Source of the DNA: Hofstenia miamia
Taxonomy: Eukaryota; Xenacoelomorpha; Acoela
Length of the DNA stretch: 64,000 bases
Reading direction: 5' to 3'
Assembly: GCA_004352715.1 (NCBI GenBank)
Contig: SCFE01000102.1
Location: 1,108,745 to 1,172,744 of the forward strand
Part shown: in pieces, positions 62,801 to 64,000 of the stretch
Position numbering within the stretch: the first letter of the stretch is position 1
How the letters are laid out: each line of letters opens with the position of its first letter
Notes under the pieces: model-generated
Databases searched by the model: none
Seen by the model: the letters and a program-made list of their open reading frames with translations, nothing else
What the model was told of the DNA's origin: nothing
Translations under genes and position numbers: made by a program

Positions 62801-63720
62801 TTCACAACGTGGCGCTATTTGTTCCAAAAGCATGCAATTATTGCTGCATTTTTCGTAGTTTCGATTCATTGTAAATCCCAACCTGATTCAATTCTTGCCC
62901 ATTACAGGAACATTAGATTTCACATTTTTAGCTAATGAGTTAAATCAATTAATGATAGAACCGATATTTTTTGCAATTTATTATAAAATGTAAAACATAT
63001 GGAAAGTTTTCTATTAAAAATAACTATCCGTACATAAAGTAAGCACAAATCTTCAATGTAAATTTTAACATTTTCGCGGTTGGCACTTTTGAATAGCTGC
63101 GTAATAATGTATTACAATGCTATTTAAGCAAAAAATAAATTATTTCTGGACGAAATTTTATTATAAATCTCAGCTAACAATTTCACAGACAGTTTTGATG
63201 TCCCAGAAAGCTGTTTGTCTGGAAGAATAGTAGGCTCTGCAGAGTTATTGGCAATATTTTATTCCGGCAATTCGTAAATGAATATCTTGACATTGCTGAA
63301 TTTTCAGTTATCTTAGTATGAAAGAAAATAAATTATTATATTATTTTTCAAGGCCATGTTTAGTATGTACTTGTTTTCTTTAGATAAAAATAGATAATTT
63401 GTATTGAAATGTTGCGAGGTATTGTTTTAATAATCATTTATTGCGCAACCCTAAATCACGCCTGCCAAGGTGTAATTAAAATGACAAGTATACAAGATTA
63501 ATTTGAGGAAAAATTGTGTCAAAATGTTCATATTTTCAGCGATTGGTTTTTAGAGCAACTAGTATTTACAATGGCAGTCACTCGTCATTCAAAGTGATAA
63601 AACTGGCGGAGAAAACGTCATACACTTTTCGCGTTTATTCTTCAAATGACGCAGGCGACGGTGATTGCTCGGATGACGTCACCTTCACAACCACTAAAGC
63701 ACTTCCTGCTCTTGTTAAAG
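24..63720 (+). CDS. Fndc3: FNDC3 ortholog, partial (17 internal exons)
   Basis: Multi-exon gene open at both window edges. Joined coding sequence: 24-134, 193-402, 1189-1381, 2376-2435, 2476-2647, 18678-18790, 37638-37800, 37912-37998, 45402-45537, 48514-48707, 50067-50172, 53470-53642, 57103-57254, 58896-59007, 59599-59897, 61658-61804, 63554-63720. All introns are GT-AG and every phase matches. The 864 residues align collinearly with vertebrate FNDC3A from just before FN3-1 to the FN3-8/FN3-9 junction. Diagnostic blocks include IEIGDGN and [20 protein letters not shown] (FN3-7) and [16 protein letters not shown] (FN3-8). Approximate FN3 domains by residue in the window: 124-210, 216-300, 301-388, 391-480, 492-582, 588-673, 679-768, 772-855. 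Vertebrate FNDC3 proteins are membrane-anchored by a C-terminal hydrophobic segment and have been linked to cell adhesion and germ-cell or adipocyte differentiation; the molecular activity here is inferred only from homology. The single copy fits the pre-duplication ancestor of FNDC3A/B. Start codon, FN3-9 and membrane anchor are outside the window. Confidence 0.93.
193..402 (+). CDS. Fndc3: Fndc3 exon 2 of window (Ser/acidic linker)
   Basis: Acceptor ttttag, donor gttaat; joined after a 58-bp intron (135-192). Residues 38-106. It encodes a serine-rich acidic stretch ([15 protein letters not shown]) followed by a basic patch (RRIRRAVK) and ends QRNK. Vertebrate FNDC3A has a comparable Ser/Pro-rich then charged linker just before FN3-1. 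The first codon (AAA) is completed across the intron, which keeps the frame open throughout. Confidence 0.8.
403..1188 (+). other. Fndc3 intron 403-1188
   Basis: AT-rich intron of 786 bp between exons 2 and 3. Nothing recognisable; the short open frames on either strand are consistent with chance. Confidence 0.8.
1189..1381 (+). CDS. Fndc3: Fndc3 exon 3 of window (start of FN3-1)
   Basis: Acceptor atttag, donor gtaagt; phase 1 in, phase 2 out. Encodes residues 108-170: [17 protein letters not shown] aligns with the vertebrate segment KAFEALLSNIVKP that opens FN3-1, then the B-strand tryptophan in AYVTW and the C-strand YLLKLYMED. The domain is more diverged than the later FN3 repeats. The reading frame is open upstream of 1189, but phase and the match to exon 2 fix the acceptor here. 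Confidence 0.88.
1382..2375 (+). other. Fndc3 intron 1382-2375
   Basis: A 994-bp intron. It contains a 144-bp hAT-like MITE (2162-2305, listed separately) and two stretches that superficially resemble exons but do not fit the phases (see rejected items). Confidence 0.8.
2162..2305. mobile_element. hAT-like MITE, GTTGGC family, 144 bp
   Basis: Ends CAGAGTTGGCA and, reversed, CAGAGTTGACA, an 11-bp terminal inverted repeat with one mismatch. The flanks ttttggag and atttgtag agree at 6 of 8 positions, consistent with a decayed 8-bp hAT target-site duplication. The interior has the GTTTAAAA-type runs shared with copies at 8695, 25193 and 51862. No coding capacity. Confidence 0.7.
2376..2435 (+). 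CDS. Fndc3: Fndc3 exon 4 of window (middle of FN3-1)
   Basis: A 60-bp microexon, acceptor tttttag, donor gtaaca; phase 2 in and phase 2 out. Residues 172-190, [19 protein letters not shown], align with the FN3-1 segment L..LKPAMDYHAKV of vertebrate FNDC3A, including the conserved L and Y that pack the FN3 core. The split codons give Cys on entry and Ser on exit. Confidence 0.85.
   Translation, partial: WSKKQSSFEESAVCTGVWR
2436..2475 (+). other. Very short intron (40 bp)
   Basis: GT-AG intron gtaaca...tttttag of only 40 bases between exons 4 and 5. It is needed to keep the frame and the FN3-1 alignment. The sequence also reads open through it from an ATG at 2426, but in a frame that does not join exon 3. 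Confidence 0.8.
2476..2647 (+). CDS. Fndc3: Fndc3 exon 5 of window (end FN3-1, start FN3-2)
   Basis: Acceptor tttttag, donor gtacgt; phase 2 in, phase 0 out. Residues 192-248. It begins [20 protein letters not shown], the G strand of FN3-1 with the usual FTT ending, then a linker and the B and C strands of FN3-2 ([19 protein letters not shown]), matching vertebrate ANRTKNSLTLQW. Confidence 0.9.
4550..4700. other. Assembly gap (151 N)
   Basis: Run of N directly after a (TA)n tract at 4530-4549. Open frames that cross it are meaningless. Confidence 0.99.
4702..5770 (-). mobile_element. hAT transposon relic(s) with CGAGT-rich ends
   Basis: Two minus-strand coding scraps look hAT-derived. At about 4815-4880, [14 protein letters not shown] resembles the C-terminal half of a BED-type zinc finger, although its cysteines are lost. 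At about 5200-5275, [19 protein letters not shown] resembles the hAT dimerisation motif. The outer parts (4702-4780 and 5710-5770) are rich in CGAGT/ACTCG words, as in subterminal repeats of some hAT elements. In minus-strand order the C-terminal motif comes before the zinc finger, so this is either rearranged or two adjacent fragments. The left edge is lost in the N gap. Confidence 0.45.
8695..9142. mobile_element. hAT-like MITE, GTTGGC family, 448 bp
   Basis: Left end AAGGGTTGGCAAA and right end TTTTTTCCAACCCTC are inverted copies of AGGGTTGG.AAA. The flanks ttaaattt and tcaaaatt match at 6 of 8 positions, consistent with an old 8-bp duplication. Both ends carry repeated GTTTTAAAAC words, as in the copy at 51862-52235. 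The interior includes an open frame (8955-9152) that I regard as chance. Confidence 0.65.
9808..9952. mobile_element. MITE with 27-bp terminal inverted repeats
   Basis: The left end AAGGCTACGGTTAGACTATG and the reverse complement of the right end AAGGCCACGGTTAGATTACG agree over 27 bases with three mismatches, all transitions. The element is 145 bp, too short to code. No clear target-site duplication, so the superfamily is undecided. It lies 12 bp left of the hAT-like element at 9965. Confidence 0.65.
9957..9964 (+). repeat. Target-site duplication, left copy
   Basis: The eight bases aacatgac directly precede the CAG end at 9965 and recur exactly at 10975-10982 after the CTG end. An 8-bp duplication is the hallmark of hAT transposition. 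Confidence 0.9.
9965..10974. mobile_element. Non-autonomous hAT element carrying a nested LINE
   Basis: Ends CAGGGATGGATCTAG and, reversed, CAGGGACGGATTTAG (15 bp, two mismatches), with a perfect 8-bp duplication aacatgac on both sides. A related, diverged copy lies inverted at about 40126-40381 and lacks the central 10175-10935 block. That block is therefore a later insertion, and the parent element was about 250 bp. No transposase remains. Confidence 0.85.
10175..10935 (-). mobile_element. 5'-truncated CR1/L2-like LINE fragment
   Basis: The minus strand encodes the region after the reverse transcriptase fingers typical of CR1/L2/Jockey-type non-LTR elements: [18 protein letters not shown], then a tract comparable to the usual L.YA..VW.P ([11 protein letters not shown]) and [14 protein letters not shown] frameshift near 10600 moves the reading to [12 protein letters not shown] and [11 protein letters not shown]. 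The 3' end (low coordinate) finishes in (ATT)n at 10175-10193. The right boundary is approximate. Broken by frameshift and truncation, so inactive. Confidence 0.7.
13185..13401 (+). repeat. Dispersed (TA)n-linked repeat, copy 1
   Basis: About 190 bp ending in (TA)13. It aligns by eye along its length with 56555-56812 and with part of 27080-27282. The core is GTAGACTATAAAAAGAACC, then CTATCCTA, then TAGAAACTCG. A non-coding interspersed repeat, possibly a MITE that targets or carries (TA)n. Confidence 0.6.
14221..14792 (+). mobile_element. piggyBac remnant, internally deleted (572 bp)
   Basis: Flanked by TTAA at 14217-14220 and 14793-14796. The ends CCCGTATCTATC and (reversed) CCCTTATCTACC match at 10 of 12 positions. 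TTAA sites and CCC-type ends define piggyBac. Inside, at 14543-14626 on the + strand, is the C-terminal cysteine-rich domain of the transposase: [20 protein letters not shown] then C-A-D-H and a stop, giving a CxxC...CxxC...CxxH zinc-binding pattern. The DDE catalytic core is missing, so the element could not move itself. Confidence 0.85.
17235..17254 (+). repeat. (TA)n microsatellite
   Basis: About 20 bp of alternating T and A. One of many short TA tracts in these introns. Confidence 0.9.
18678..18790 (+). CDS. Fndc3: Fndc3 exon 6 of window (second half of FN3-2)
   Basis: Acceptor tgtttag, donor gtaagt; phase 0 in, phase 2 out. Residues 249-285. [19 protein letters not shown] and CPYFVKL align with vertebrate YMGSQKQFKITKLSPAMGCKFRL. 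It stands alone between introns of 16.0 and 18.8 kb. Confidence 0.9.
21360..22595. mobile_element. DNA transposon, 14-bp perfect TIR, TA-flanked
   Basis: GGTAATACGAGACC at 21360-21373 and its exact reverse complement at 22582-22595. The dinucleotide TA precedes the left end and follows the right end, as expected for Tc1/mariner/pogo-type insertion. The 1236-bp interior has decayed coding-like sequence on the + strand at about 21665-21880 (for example [20 protein letters not shown], then [16 protein letters not shown] after a frame break). It recalls, weakly, the tail of a pogo/Tigger transposase; I could not confirm this. Confidence 0.55.
21513..22249. repeat. Inner inverted repeat pair GGGGTAACTTTGAA
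   Basis: GGGGTAACTTTGAA at 21513-21526 and its exact reverse complement at 22236-22249, inside the 21360-22595 element. It could be the ends of a second, nested element, in which case the coding-like sequence belongs to it. The region also has a (TA)n tract at about 22183-22209. Confidence 0.55.
22582..22620. repeat. Hairpin GGTCTCGTATTA / TAATACGAGACC
   Basis: A 12-bp perfect stem with a loop of about 14 bases, formed where the right end of the 21360-22595 element lies next to another copy of the same end word. This suggests two elements, or two ends, abutting head to head. Confidence 0.7.
23009..23142. mobile_element. Probable GTTGGC-family MITE copy
   Basis: Left GAGGGTTGGCTGAAATA and right TATAAAGCCAACC are inverted (GGTTGGCT). 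The interior has the family's GTTTAAAAC and TTTTAAAACACG words. No target-site duplication visible, so boundaries are approximate. Confidence 0.45.
24178..24790 (-). mobile_element. 5'-truncated CR1/L2-like LINE fragment
   Basis: The minus strand encodes [18 protein letters not shown] at about 24640-24690, the conserved 'DYCNsLLyGLP..l..LQ.vQN' block after the reverse transcriptase domain of CR1/L2/Rex1-type LINEs. This is followed by [23 protein letters not shown] and, near 24330-24370, [16 protein letters not shown], matching the terminal 'P..WNsLP..iR' block. In-frame stops replace expected residues, so it is dead. The 3' end near 24178 is ATT-rich, like the LINE at 10175. Confidence 0.75.
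25193..25458. mobile_element. hAT-like MITE, GTTGGC family, 266 bp
   Basis: The right end TTTGCCAACCCTG at 25458 and a decayed left end CATTGTTGTTTTAAGC at 25193 are flanked by a perfect 8-bp duplication atttaatc (25185-25192 and 25459-25466). The duplication supports hAT-type transposition although the left repeat has drifted. Internal poly-T and GTTTAAAA words are shared with the other copies. Confidence 0.75.
26050..26349 (+). pseudogene. hAT transposase C-terminal relic
   Basis: From about 26090 the + strand reads through one stop into [20 protein letters not shown] and then [18 protein letters not shown], the hAT dimerisation domain (usual form SERvFS..g.i...R.rL.p...e.LvfL..N). The stop lies where the consensus has S/P before SERVFS. 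The stretch ends at 26349 with ACATCCCTAG, which resembles a hAT right terminus. The DDE core is not recognisable upstream. Confidence 0.75.
27080..27282 (+). repeat. Dispersed (TA)n-linked repeat, copy 2
   Basis: Shares CAGTATAAAGAGTCAC, TTTCAAGTATT and TGTAGAAAC, then (TA)16 at 27251-27282, with the copies at 13185 and 56555. The order of words is the same and the tract ends in TA repeats. Confidence 0.5.
32256..32640. mobile_element. Possible hAT-like element end
   Basis: CAGTGTTGGAACCGTGCC at 32256 has a typical hAT start and is followed by GCACGACACGGCAC. Inverted GGGCACGGCATG and GGCACG words recur at about 32575-32605. I could not find a matching right terminus or a duplication, so this may be only a fragment. 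Confidence 0.3.
34028..34653. repeat. Perfect 626-bp palindrome centred on (TA)n
   Basis: 34028-34340 is the exact reverse complement of 34341-34653, with (TA)n at the centre. The right arm stops exactly at a single N (34654). Both arms carry the same 77-codon open frame (34086-34319 on the minus strand, 34362-34595 on the plus). Perfect identity plus an N at the edge points to an assembly fold-back; a real, very recent inverted duplication is the alternative. Confidence 0.9.
34362..34595 (+). other. Unidentified coding-like open frame (in both palindrome arms)
   Basis: A 77-codon frame, less AT-rich than its surroundings, ending [19 protein letters not shown] and a stop. A good splice acceptor (ttcaaatag) lies at about 34404, before [19 protein letters not shown]. 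It could be the last exon of a nested or displaced gene, a retrocopy fragment, or chance. I do not recognise the protein. Its mirror copy is 34086-34319 on the minus strand. Confidence 0.3.
37638..37800 (+). CDS. Fndc3: Fndc3 exon 7 of window (end FN3-2, start FN3-3)
   Basis: Acceptor ttttag, donor gtgagt; phase 2 in, phase 0 out. Residues 287-340: [18 protein letters not shown] spans the FN3-2/FN3-3 junction, and [10 protein letters not shown] with [10 protein letters not shown] are the B and C strands, matching vertebrate SLQWSKP and ISYILEME. Confidence 0.93.
37912..37998 (+). CDS. Fndc3: Fndc3 exon 8 of window (middle of FN3-3)
   Basis: Acceptor tctttag, donor gtaagt; phase 0 both sides, 29 codons. 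[20 protein letters not shown] then TSYSFI matches KYDGEDLAYTVKNLRRSTKYKF of vertebrate FN3-3. Preceded by a 111-bp intron (37801-37911). Confidence 0.93.
40126..40381. mobile_element. Empty copy of the 9965 hAT element (inverted)
   Basis: Read on the minus strand it starts CAGGGACGGATCTAGGAATT and follows the 9965 element (CTAAATTT, AAGATGAGTTGATTAACAG, AATTTTAAAATTAT, GCATCCCTTT), then passes directly to GGGGGACGCAACCCCC without the LINE block. The other terminus has decayed (CATAGTATTTTAGAGGG) and no duplication is visible. Confidence 0.7.
40727..40880 (+). mobile_element. Solo hAT-like left end
   Basis: CAGGGCTTCGGAACTGTACC followed by repeated CCAGAGCC, GCCGGAGCC and CAGCTCCAGCTCC words, the usual look of a hAT terminus with subterminal repeats. 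No partner end is seen within 1 kb. Confidence 0.45.
41975..42004 (+). repeat. (TA)n microsatellite beside single N
   Basis: About 30 bp of TA, followed by G and a single N at 42006, then the palindrome. Confidence 0.9.
42007..42154. repeat. Perfect 148-bp palindrome centred on (TA)n
   Basis: 42007-42080 is the exact reverse complement of 42081-42154 with a TA core. The left arm begins immediately after a single N at 42006. Same architecture as the 34-kb palindrome and probably the same assembly cause. Confidence 0.9.
43647..44414 (+). repeat. 37-bp minisatellite, about 20.8 copies
   Basis: Tandem units beginning GAACATCAACATCAAAAAT and ending in CACTTGT or CACCTGT. Two main variants differ at one base (AATAACAC versus AATACCAC). 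The first four units are the most diverged; the last dozen are nearly identical, indicating recent homogenisation. The units contain stops in every frame set (37 is not a multiple of 3), so the array is not coding. No spacers, so it is not a CRISPR array. Confidence 0.97.
44582..44760 (+). mobile_element. Possible hAT-like end
   Basis: CAGTAGAGGCGGGCCCTCC resembles a hAT terminus; about 110 bp on there is GAGCCCACCTTAGAAATTC. No inverted partner or duplication found, so low confidence. Confidence 0.25.
45402..45537 (+). CDS. Fndc3: Fndc3 exon 9 of window (end FN3-3, start FN3-4)
   Basis: Acceptor atatttag, donor gtaggt; phase 0 in, phase 1 out. Residues 370-414: [20 protein letters not shown] closes FN3-3, LPPLPNTP is the interdomain proline linker and NCCTLSW is the B strand of FN3-4. 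The exon ends directly after the conserved Trp. Confidence 0.93.
48105..48369 (+). repeat. Artefactual duplicate of exon 10 region
   Basis: 265 bp identical to 48391-48655, including intron, acceptor (48227) and the first 142 bases of exon 10 (48228-48369). It is separated from the second copy only by 21 N. Overlapping contig ends that were not merged are the simplest explanation, so this copy is not annotated as an exon. Confidence 0.85.
48370..48390. other. Assembly gap (21 N)
   Basis: Gap between two identical 265-bp segments; probably should be closed by overlap. Confidence 0.97.
48514..48707 (+). CDS. Fndc3: Fndc3 exon 10 of window (FN3-4 body)
   Basis: Acceptor atttcag, donor gtaaga; phase 1 in, phase 0 out. 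Residues 416-479. [15 protein letters not shown] is the C strand, [19 protein letters not shown] and [17 protein letters not shown] carry the E-F-G strands with the conserved L..P...Y.FRV pattern. Only this copy has the complete exon and its donor. Confidence 0.93.
48708..50066 (+). other. Fndc3 intron 48708-50066
   Basis: About half of this intron is the hAT element at 49010-49719. The rest is AT-rich with nothing recognisable. Confidence 0.85.
49010..49719. mobile_element. Non-autonomous hAT element, 710 bp, perfect TSD
   Basis: The termini CAGAGATGGAAGTGG and its exact reverse complement (15 bp) are bordered by identical 8-bp flanks atttgcgt at 49002-49009 and 49720-49727. Ends starting CAG plus an 8-bp duplication identify hAT. 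No transposase coding is visible; subterminal GGGGC and CAGGGCAG words are present. The intact duplication suggests a comparatively recent insertion. Confidence 0.9.
50067..50172 (+). CDS. Fndc3: Fndc3 exon 11 of window (start of FN3-5)
   Basis: Acceptor atttag, donor gttagt; phase 0 in, phase 1 out. Residues 480-514: [20 protein letters not shown] then FVHLVW, matching vertebrate TPAVPPGPCLPPRL and IQLRW. As in FN3-4, the intron follows the conserved Trp codon in phase 1. Confidence 0.92.
50240..50612 (-). pseudogene. Unidentified decayed coding-like segment
   Basis: Minus strand, two abutting open frames: [18 protein letters not shown] and [18 protein letters not shown], then after a one-base shift near 50410 [18 protein letters not shown] and [15 protein letters not shown]. 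Base composition is less AT-rich than the surroundings and residue content is protein-like. I do not recognise the family; a decayed transposon or retrocopy is possible, and chance is not excluded. Confidence 0.35.
51862..52235. mobile_element. hAT-like MITE, GTTGGC family, 374 bp
   Basis: Left CTGAGTTGGCATGTTTTAAA and right CTTTTTGCCAACCTTG form an imperfect inverted repeat (GTTGGC core). The flanks attgtgca and tttgcgcg match at 5 of 8, two of the differences being transitions. The interior carries GTTTTAAACG and CTGTTTAAGACAACTG words shared with 8695-9142. Confidence 0.6.
53470..53642 (+). CDS. Fndc3: Fndc3 exon 12 of window (FN3-5 body)
   Basis: Acceptor atttttag, donor gtaagt; phase 1 in, phase 0 out. 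Residues 516-572: [18 protein letters not shown], then [20 protein letters not shown] and [13 protein letters not shown], closely matching vertebrate DGGSPISCYSVEM and REVYQGSEVECTVSSLLPGK. Confidence 0.95.
54581..54810. mobile_element. MITE with about 34-bp terminal inverted repeats
   Basis: The left end CGCTGGTTAAGATGCATAAA and the reverse complement of the right end agree over 34 bases with two mismatches, then continue similar with a small indel. A 4-bp repeat attt lies at both flanks. The 230-bp element has no coding capacity; superfamily undecided. Confidence 0.8.
54970..55155 (+). repeat. Compound TA/TATG/TGTA microsatellite
   Basis: About 186 bp of TATATA with interspersed TATG and TGTA steps. 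It produces spurious Tyr/Ile/Met/Val open frames in two registers; these are not genes. Confidence 0.97.
55341..55372 (+). repeat. (TA)n microsatellite
   Basis: About 32 bp of uninterrupted TA, followed by TAATATAATAAAA. Confidence 0.95.
56555..56812 (+). repeat. Dispersed (TA)n-linked repeat, copy 3
   Basis: Aligns with 13185-13401 from the TTTTTTCCA words through GAACTTAATTA, GTAGACTGTATAAAGAGCC and TAGAAACCCGGTC to (TA)16. It ends at a single N (56813). Downstream, AAATATCAGATTGATATGAT (56900-56920) resembles 33236-33255 and may be the other half of the family. Confidence 0.6.
57103..57254 (+). CDS. Fndc3: Fndc3 exon 13 of window (end FN3-5, start FN3-6)
   Basis: Acceptor gtgtttag, donor gtaagt; phase 0 in, phase 2 out. 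Residues 573-622: [20 protein letters not shown] spans the junction, then [19 protein letters not shown], matching vertebrate GPFSEKCDITTAPGPP and NWEVPLSNGTDVTEY. Confidence 0.94.
57255..58895 (+). other. Fndc3 intron 57255-58895
   Basis: About 1.6 kb, AT-rich. Contains only the minus-strand open frame at 58365-58600 listed separately. Confidence 0.85.
58365..58600 (-). other. Unidentified minus-strand open frame
   Basis: The minus strand reads open from about 58600 (after a possible acceptor agatttag) through [20 protein letters not shown] and [20 protein letters not shown] to [11 protein letters not shown] and a stop at 58365. The residue mix is lysine-rich and protein-like, but AT-rich DNA favours lysine by chance. 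Not recognised; could be a scrap of a nested gene or transposon. Confidence 0.25.
58896..59007 (+). CDS. Fndc3: Fndc3 exon 14 of window (FN3-6 body)
   Basis: Acceptor tcatttag, donor gtattc (weaker than the others); phase 2 in, phase 0 out. Residues 624-660: [20 protein letters not shown] then [15 protein letters not shown], matching vertebrate RLEWGG and YCGPGLSYEIKGLSPATTYYCRV. Confidence 0.92.
59008..59598 (+). other. Intron 59008-59598 with N gap
   Basis: Contains 109 N (59240-59348) followed directly by 12 C (59349-59360). Sequence before the gap (CAGGGTCGCAGCCATGAGTGG at 59200) might be a transposon end but has no partner. Confidence 0.85.
59240..59348. other. Assembly gap (109 N)
   Basis: Run of N ending in a C homopolymer; the frames crossing it are not interpretable. 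Confidence 0.99.
59599..59897 (+). CDS. Fndc3: Fndc3 exon 15 of window (end FN3-6, most of FN3-7)
   Basis: The longest exon (299 bp). Acceptor caattag, donor gtaact; phase 0 in, phase 2 out. Residues 661-759: [20 protein letters not shown] closes FN3-6; [29 protein letters not shown] and [20 protein letters not shown] form FN3-7, the best-matching part to vertebrates. The acidic insertion that vertebrate FNDC3A has early in FN3-7 is absent. The acceptor at 59598 was chosen because it restores frame and the ALSVVGAG-like start. Confidence 0.95.
61073..61397 (+). repeat. Upstream copy of tandem duplication around exon 16
   Basis: Paired with 61399-61717. The 227 bp 61171-61397 are identical by eye to 61491-61717. 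The 5' parts (61073-61137 and 61399-61463) differ at a few bases. Between them, 33 bp here are replaced by 27 bp in the second copy. Confidence 0.9.
61338..61397 (+). pseudogene. Truncated exon 16 copy
   Basis: The first 60 bases of exon 16 with its acceptor, then a break. Read in the exon frame it meets a TAA at 61408-61410 shortly after the junction, so inclusion would truncate the protein. Residues shown before the break: [19 protein letters not shown]. Confidence 0.85.
61399..61717 (+). repeat. Downstream copy of tandem duplication, with ectopic exon end
   Basis: Contains at 61460-61491 a 32-bp segment identical to 61777-61808, which is the last 28 bases of exon 16 plus the start of its donor (encoding LLLVDPNG then GT-AG). 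A piece of exon end therefore sits upstream of the true exon. Confidence 0.85.
61658..61804 (+). CDS. Fndc3: Fndc3 exon 16 of window (end FN3-7, start FN3-8)
   Basis: Acceptor catttag, donor gtaggt; phase 2 in, phase 2 out. Residues 761-808: [20 protein letters not shown] then [11 protein letters not shown] and [10 protein letters not shown], matching vertebrate FN3-8 (RLECVAFSHQNLKLKWGEG and MEDKNGR), though the B-C loop is shorter. This downstream copy is the intact one. Confidence 0.92.
61805..63553 (+). other. Fndc3 intron 61805-63553
   Basis: About 1.75 kb, AT-rich; no genes, RNAs or recognisable repeats seen. Confidence 0.85.
63554..63720 (+). CDS. Fndc3: Fndc3 exon 17 of window (FN3-8 body)
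   Basis: Acceptor tttttag, donor gtatcg (weak); phase 2 in, phase 1 out. Residues 810-864: [40 protein letters not shown], then [15 protein letters not shown], matching vertebrate SLYRGPCHTYKVQRL and FTTPKSVPAALKAP at the FN3-8/FN3-9 junction. An upstream cag at 63539 was not used because its phase does not fit. The frame stays open 14 codons past the donor, so read-through cannot be excluded. Confidence 0.92.
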
Positions 63721-64000
63721 GTATCGATAAAGTTTACGTCGTCATTTCAGAATTTATTTAATTATCAAAAACTGTCCACAATTCCATTGACGGCAAAAGT
63801 TTCACTTACTTGAAAAGTTAAATTCATGTCATTTCATCGTTTAATTTAATCTTTGTATCAAACCACAAACGTATTTGAATATATCAATACAGTTCTGTCA
63901 AAACAAAATCAAGATATTTCTGCGTATTAACATTTTGTTTGAAAATACTTTATCTGCATTTCTGCATGCACTGGCTCACGCAGAATAAAATCGTAGTTAC
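63721..64000 (+). other. Start of next Fndc3 intron
   Basis: AT-rich intron sequence to the window edge. The exons for FN3-9 and the C-terminal anchor must lie beyond. Confidence 0.75.

Overview
The window is AT-rich metazoan DNA, and almost all of it lies inside one gene on the + strand. The gene is an ortholog of FNDC3 (fibronectin type III domain-containing protein 3; vertebrates have FNDC3A and FNDC3B). I could place 17 coding exons between 24 and 63720. Their splice phases all agree, and together they give 864 complete codons. These cover the end of the low-complexity N-terminal region, FN3 domains 1 to 8, and the first few residues before FN3 domain 9. The 5' exons (start codon, proline-rich N-terminus) and the 3' exons (FN3-9, C-terminal membrane anchor) lie outside the window.

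The exon-rich gene, AT-rich introns and mixed transposon content suggest an invertebrate animal, perhaps an invertebrate chordate such as an ascidian. That placement is a guess: the protein alone does not fix the phylum.

Layout: exons 1-5 (24-2647) carry the acidic linker, FN3-1 and the start of FN3-2, with introns as short as 40 and 58 bp. Two very large introns follow, 16.0 kb (2648-18677) and 18.8 kb (18791-37637), separated by the single exon 6. Exons 7-8 (37638-37998) carry FN3-3. After a 7.4 kb intron, exons 9-17 (45402-63720) carry FN3-4 to FN3-8 at intervals of about 1-4 kb.

The introns hold a layered set of transposon remains. hAT-type elements are recognised by 5'-CAG ends and 8-bp target-site duplications, two of them perfect on full-length elements (9965-10974 and 49010-49719). 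There is a recurring GTTGGC-ended hAT-like MITE family, an internally deleted piggyBac with TTAA sites and its cysteine-rich tail, two 5'-truncated CR1/L2-like LINE fragments on the minus strand, a set of nested inverted repeats around 21.1-22.8 kb, other MITEs, a 37-bp minisatellite (43647-44414) and many (TA)n tracts.

Several structures look like assembly problems rather than biology. Exon 10 is partly repeated on both sides of a 21-N gap. Two perfect palindromes centred on (TA)n each end exactly at a single N. By contrast, the tandem partial duplication of exon 16 (about 61.07-61.72 kb) carries base differences and a transplanted piece of exon end, so it may be real.

I found no tRNA, rRNA, CRISPR array or operon, and no convincing second gene. 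A few coding-like scraps on the minus strand are listed with low confidence. I did not find a previously undescribed biological system.
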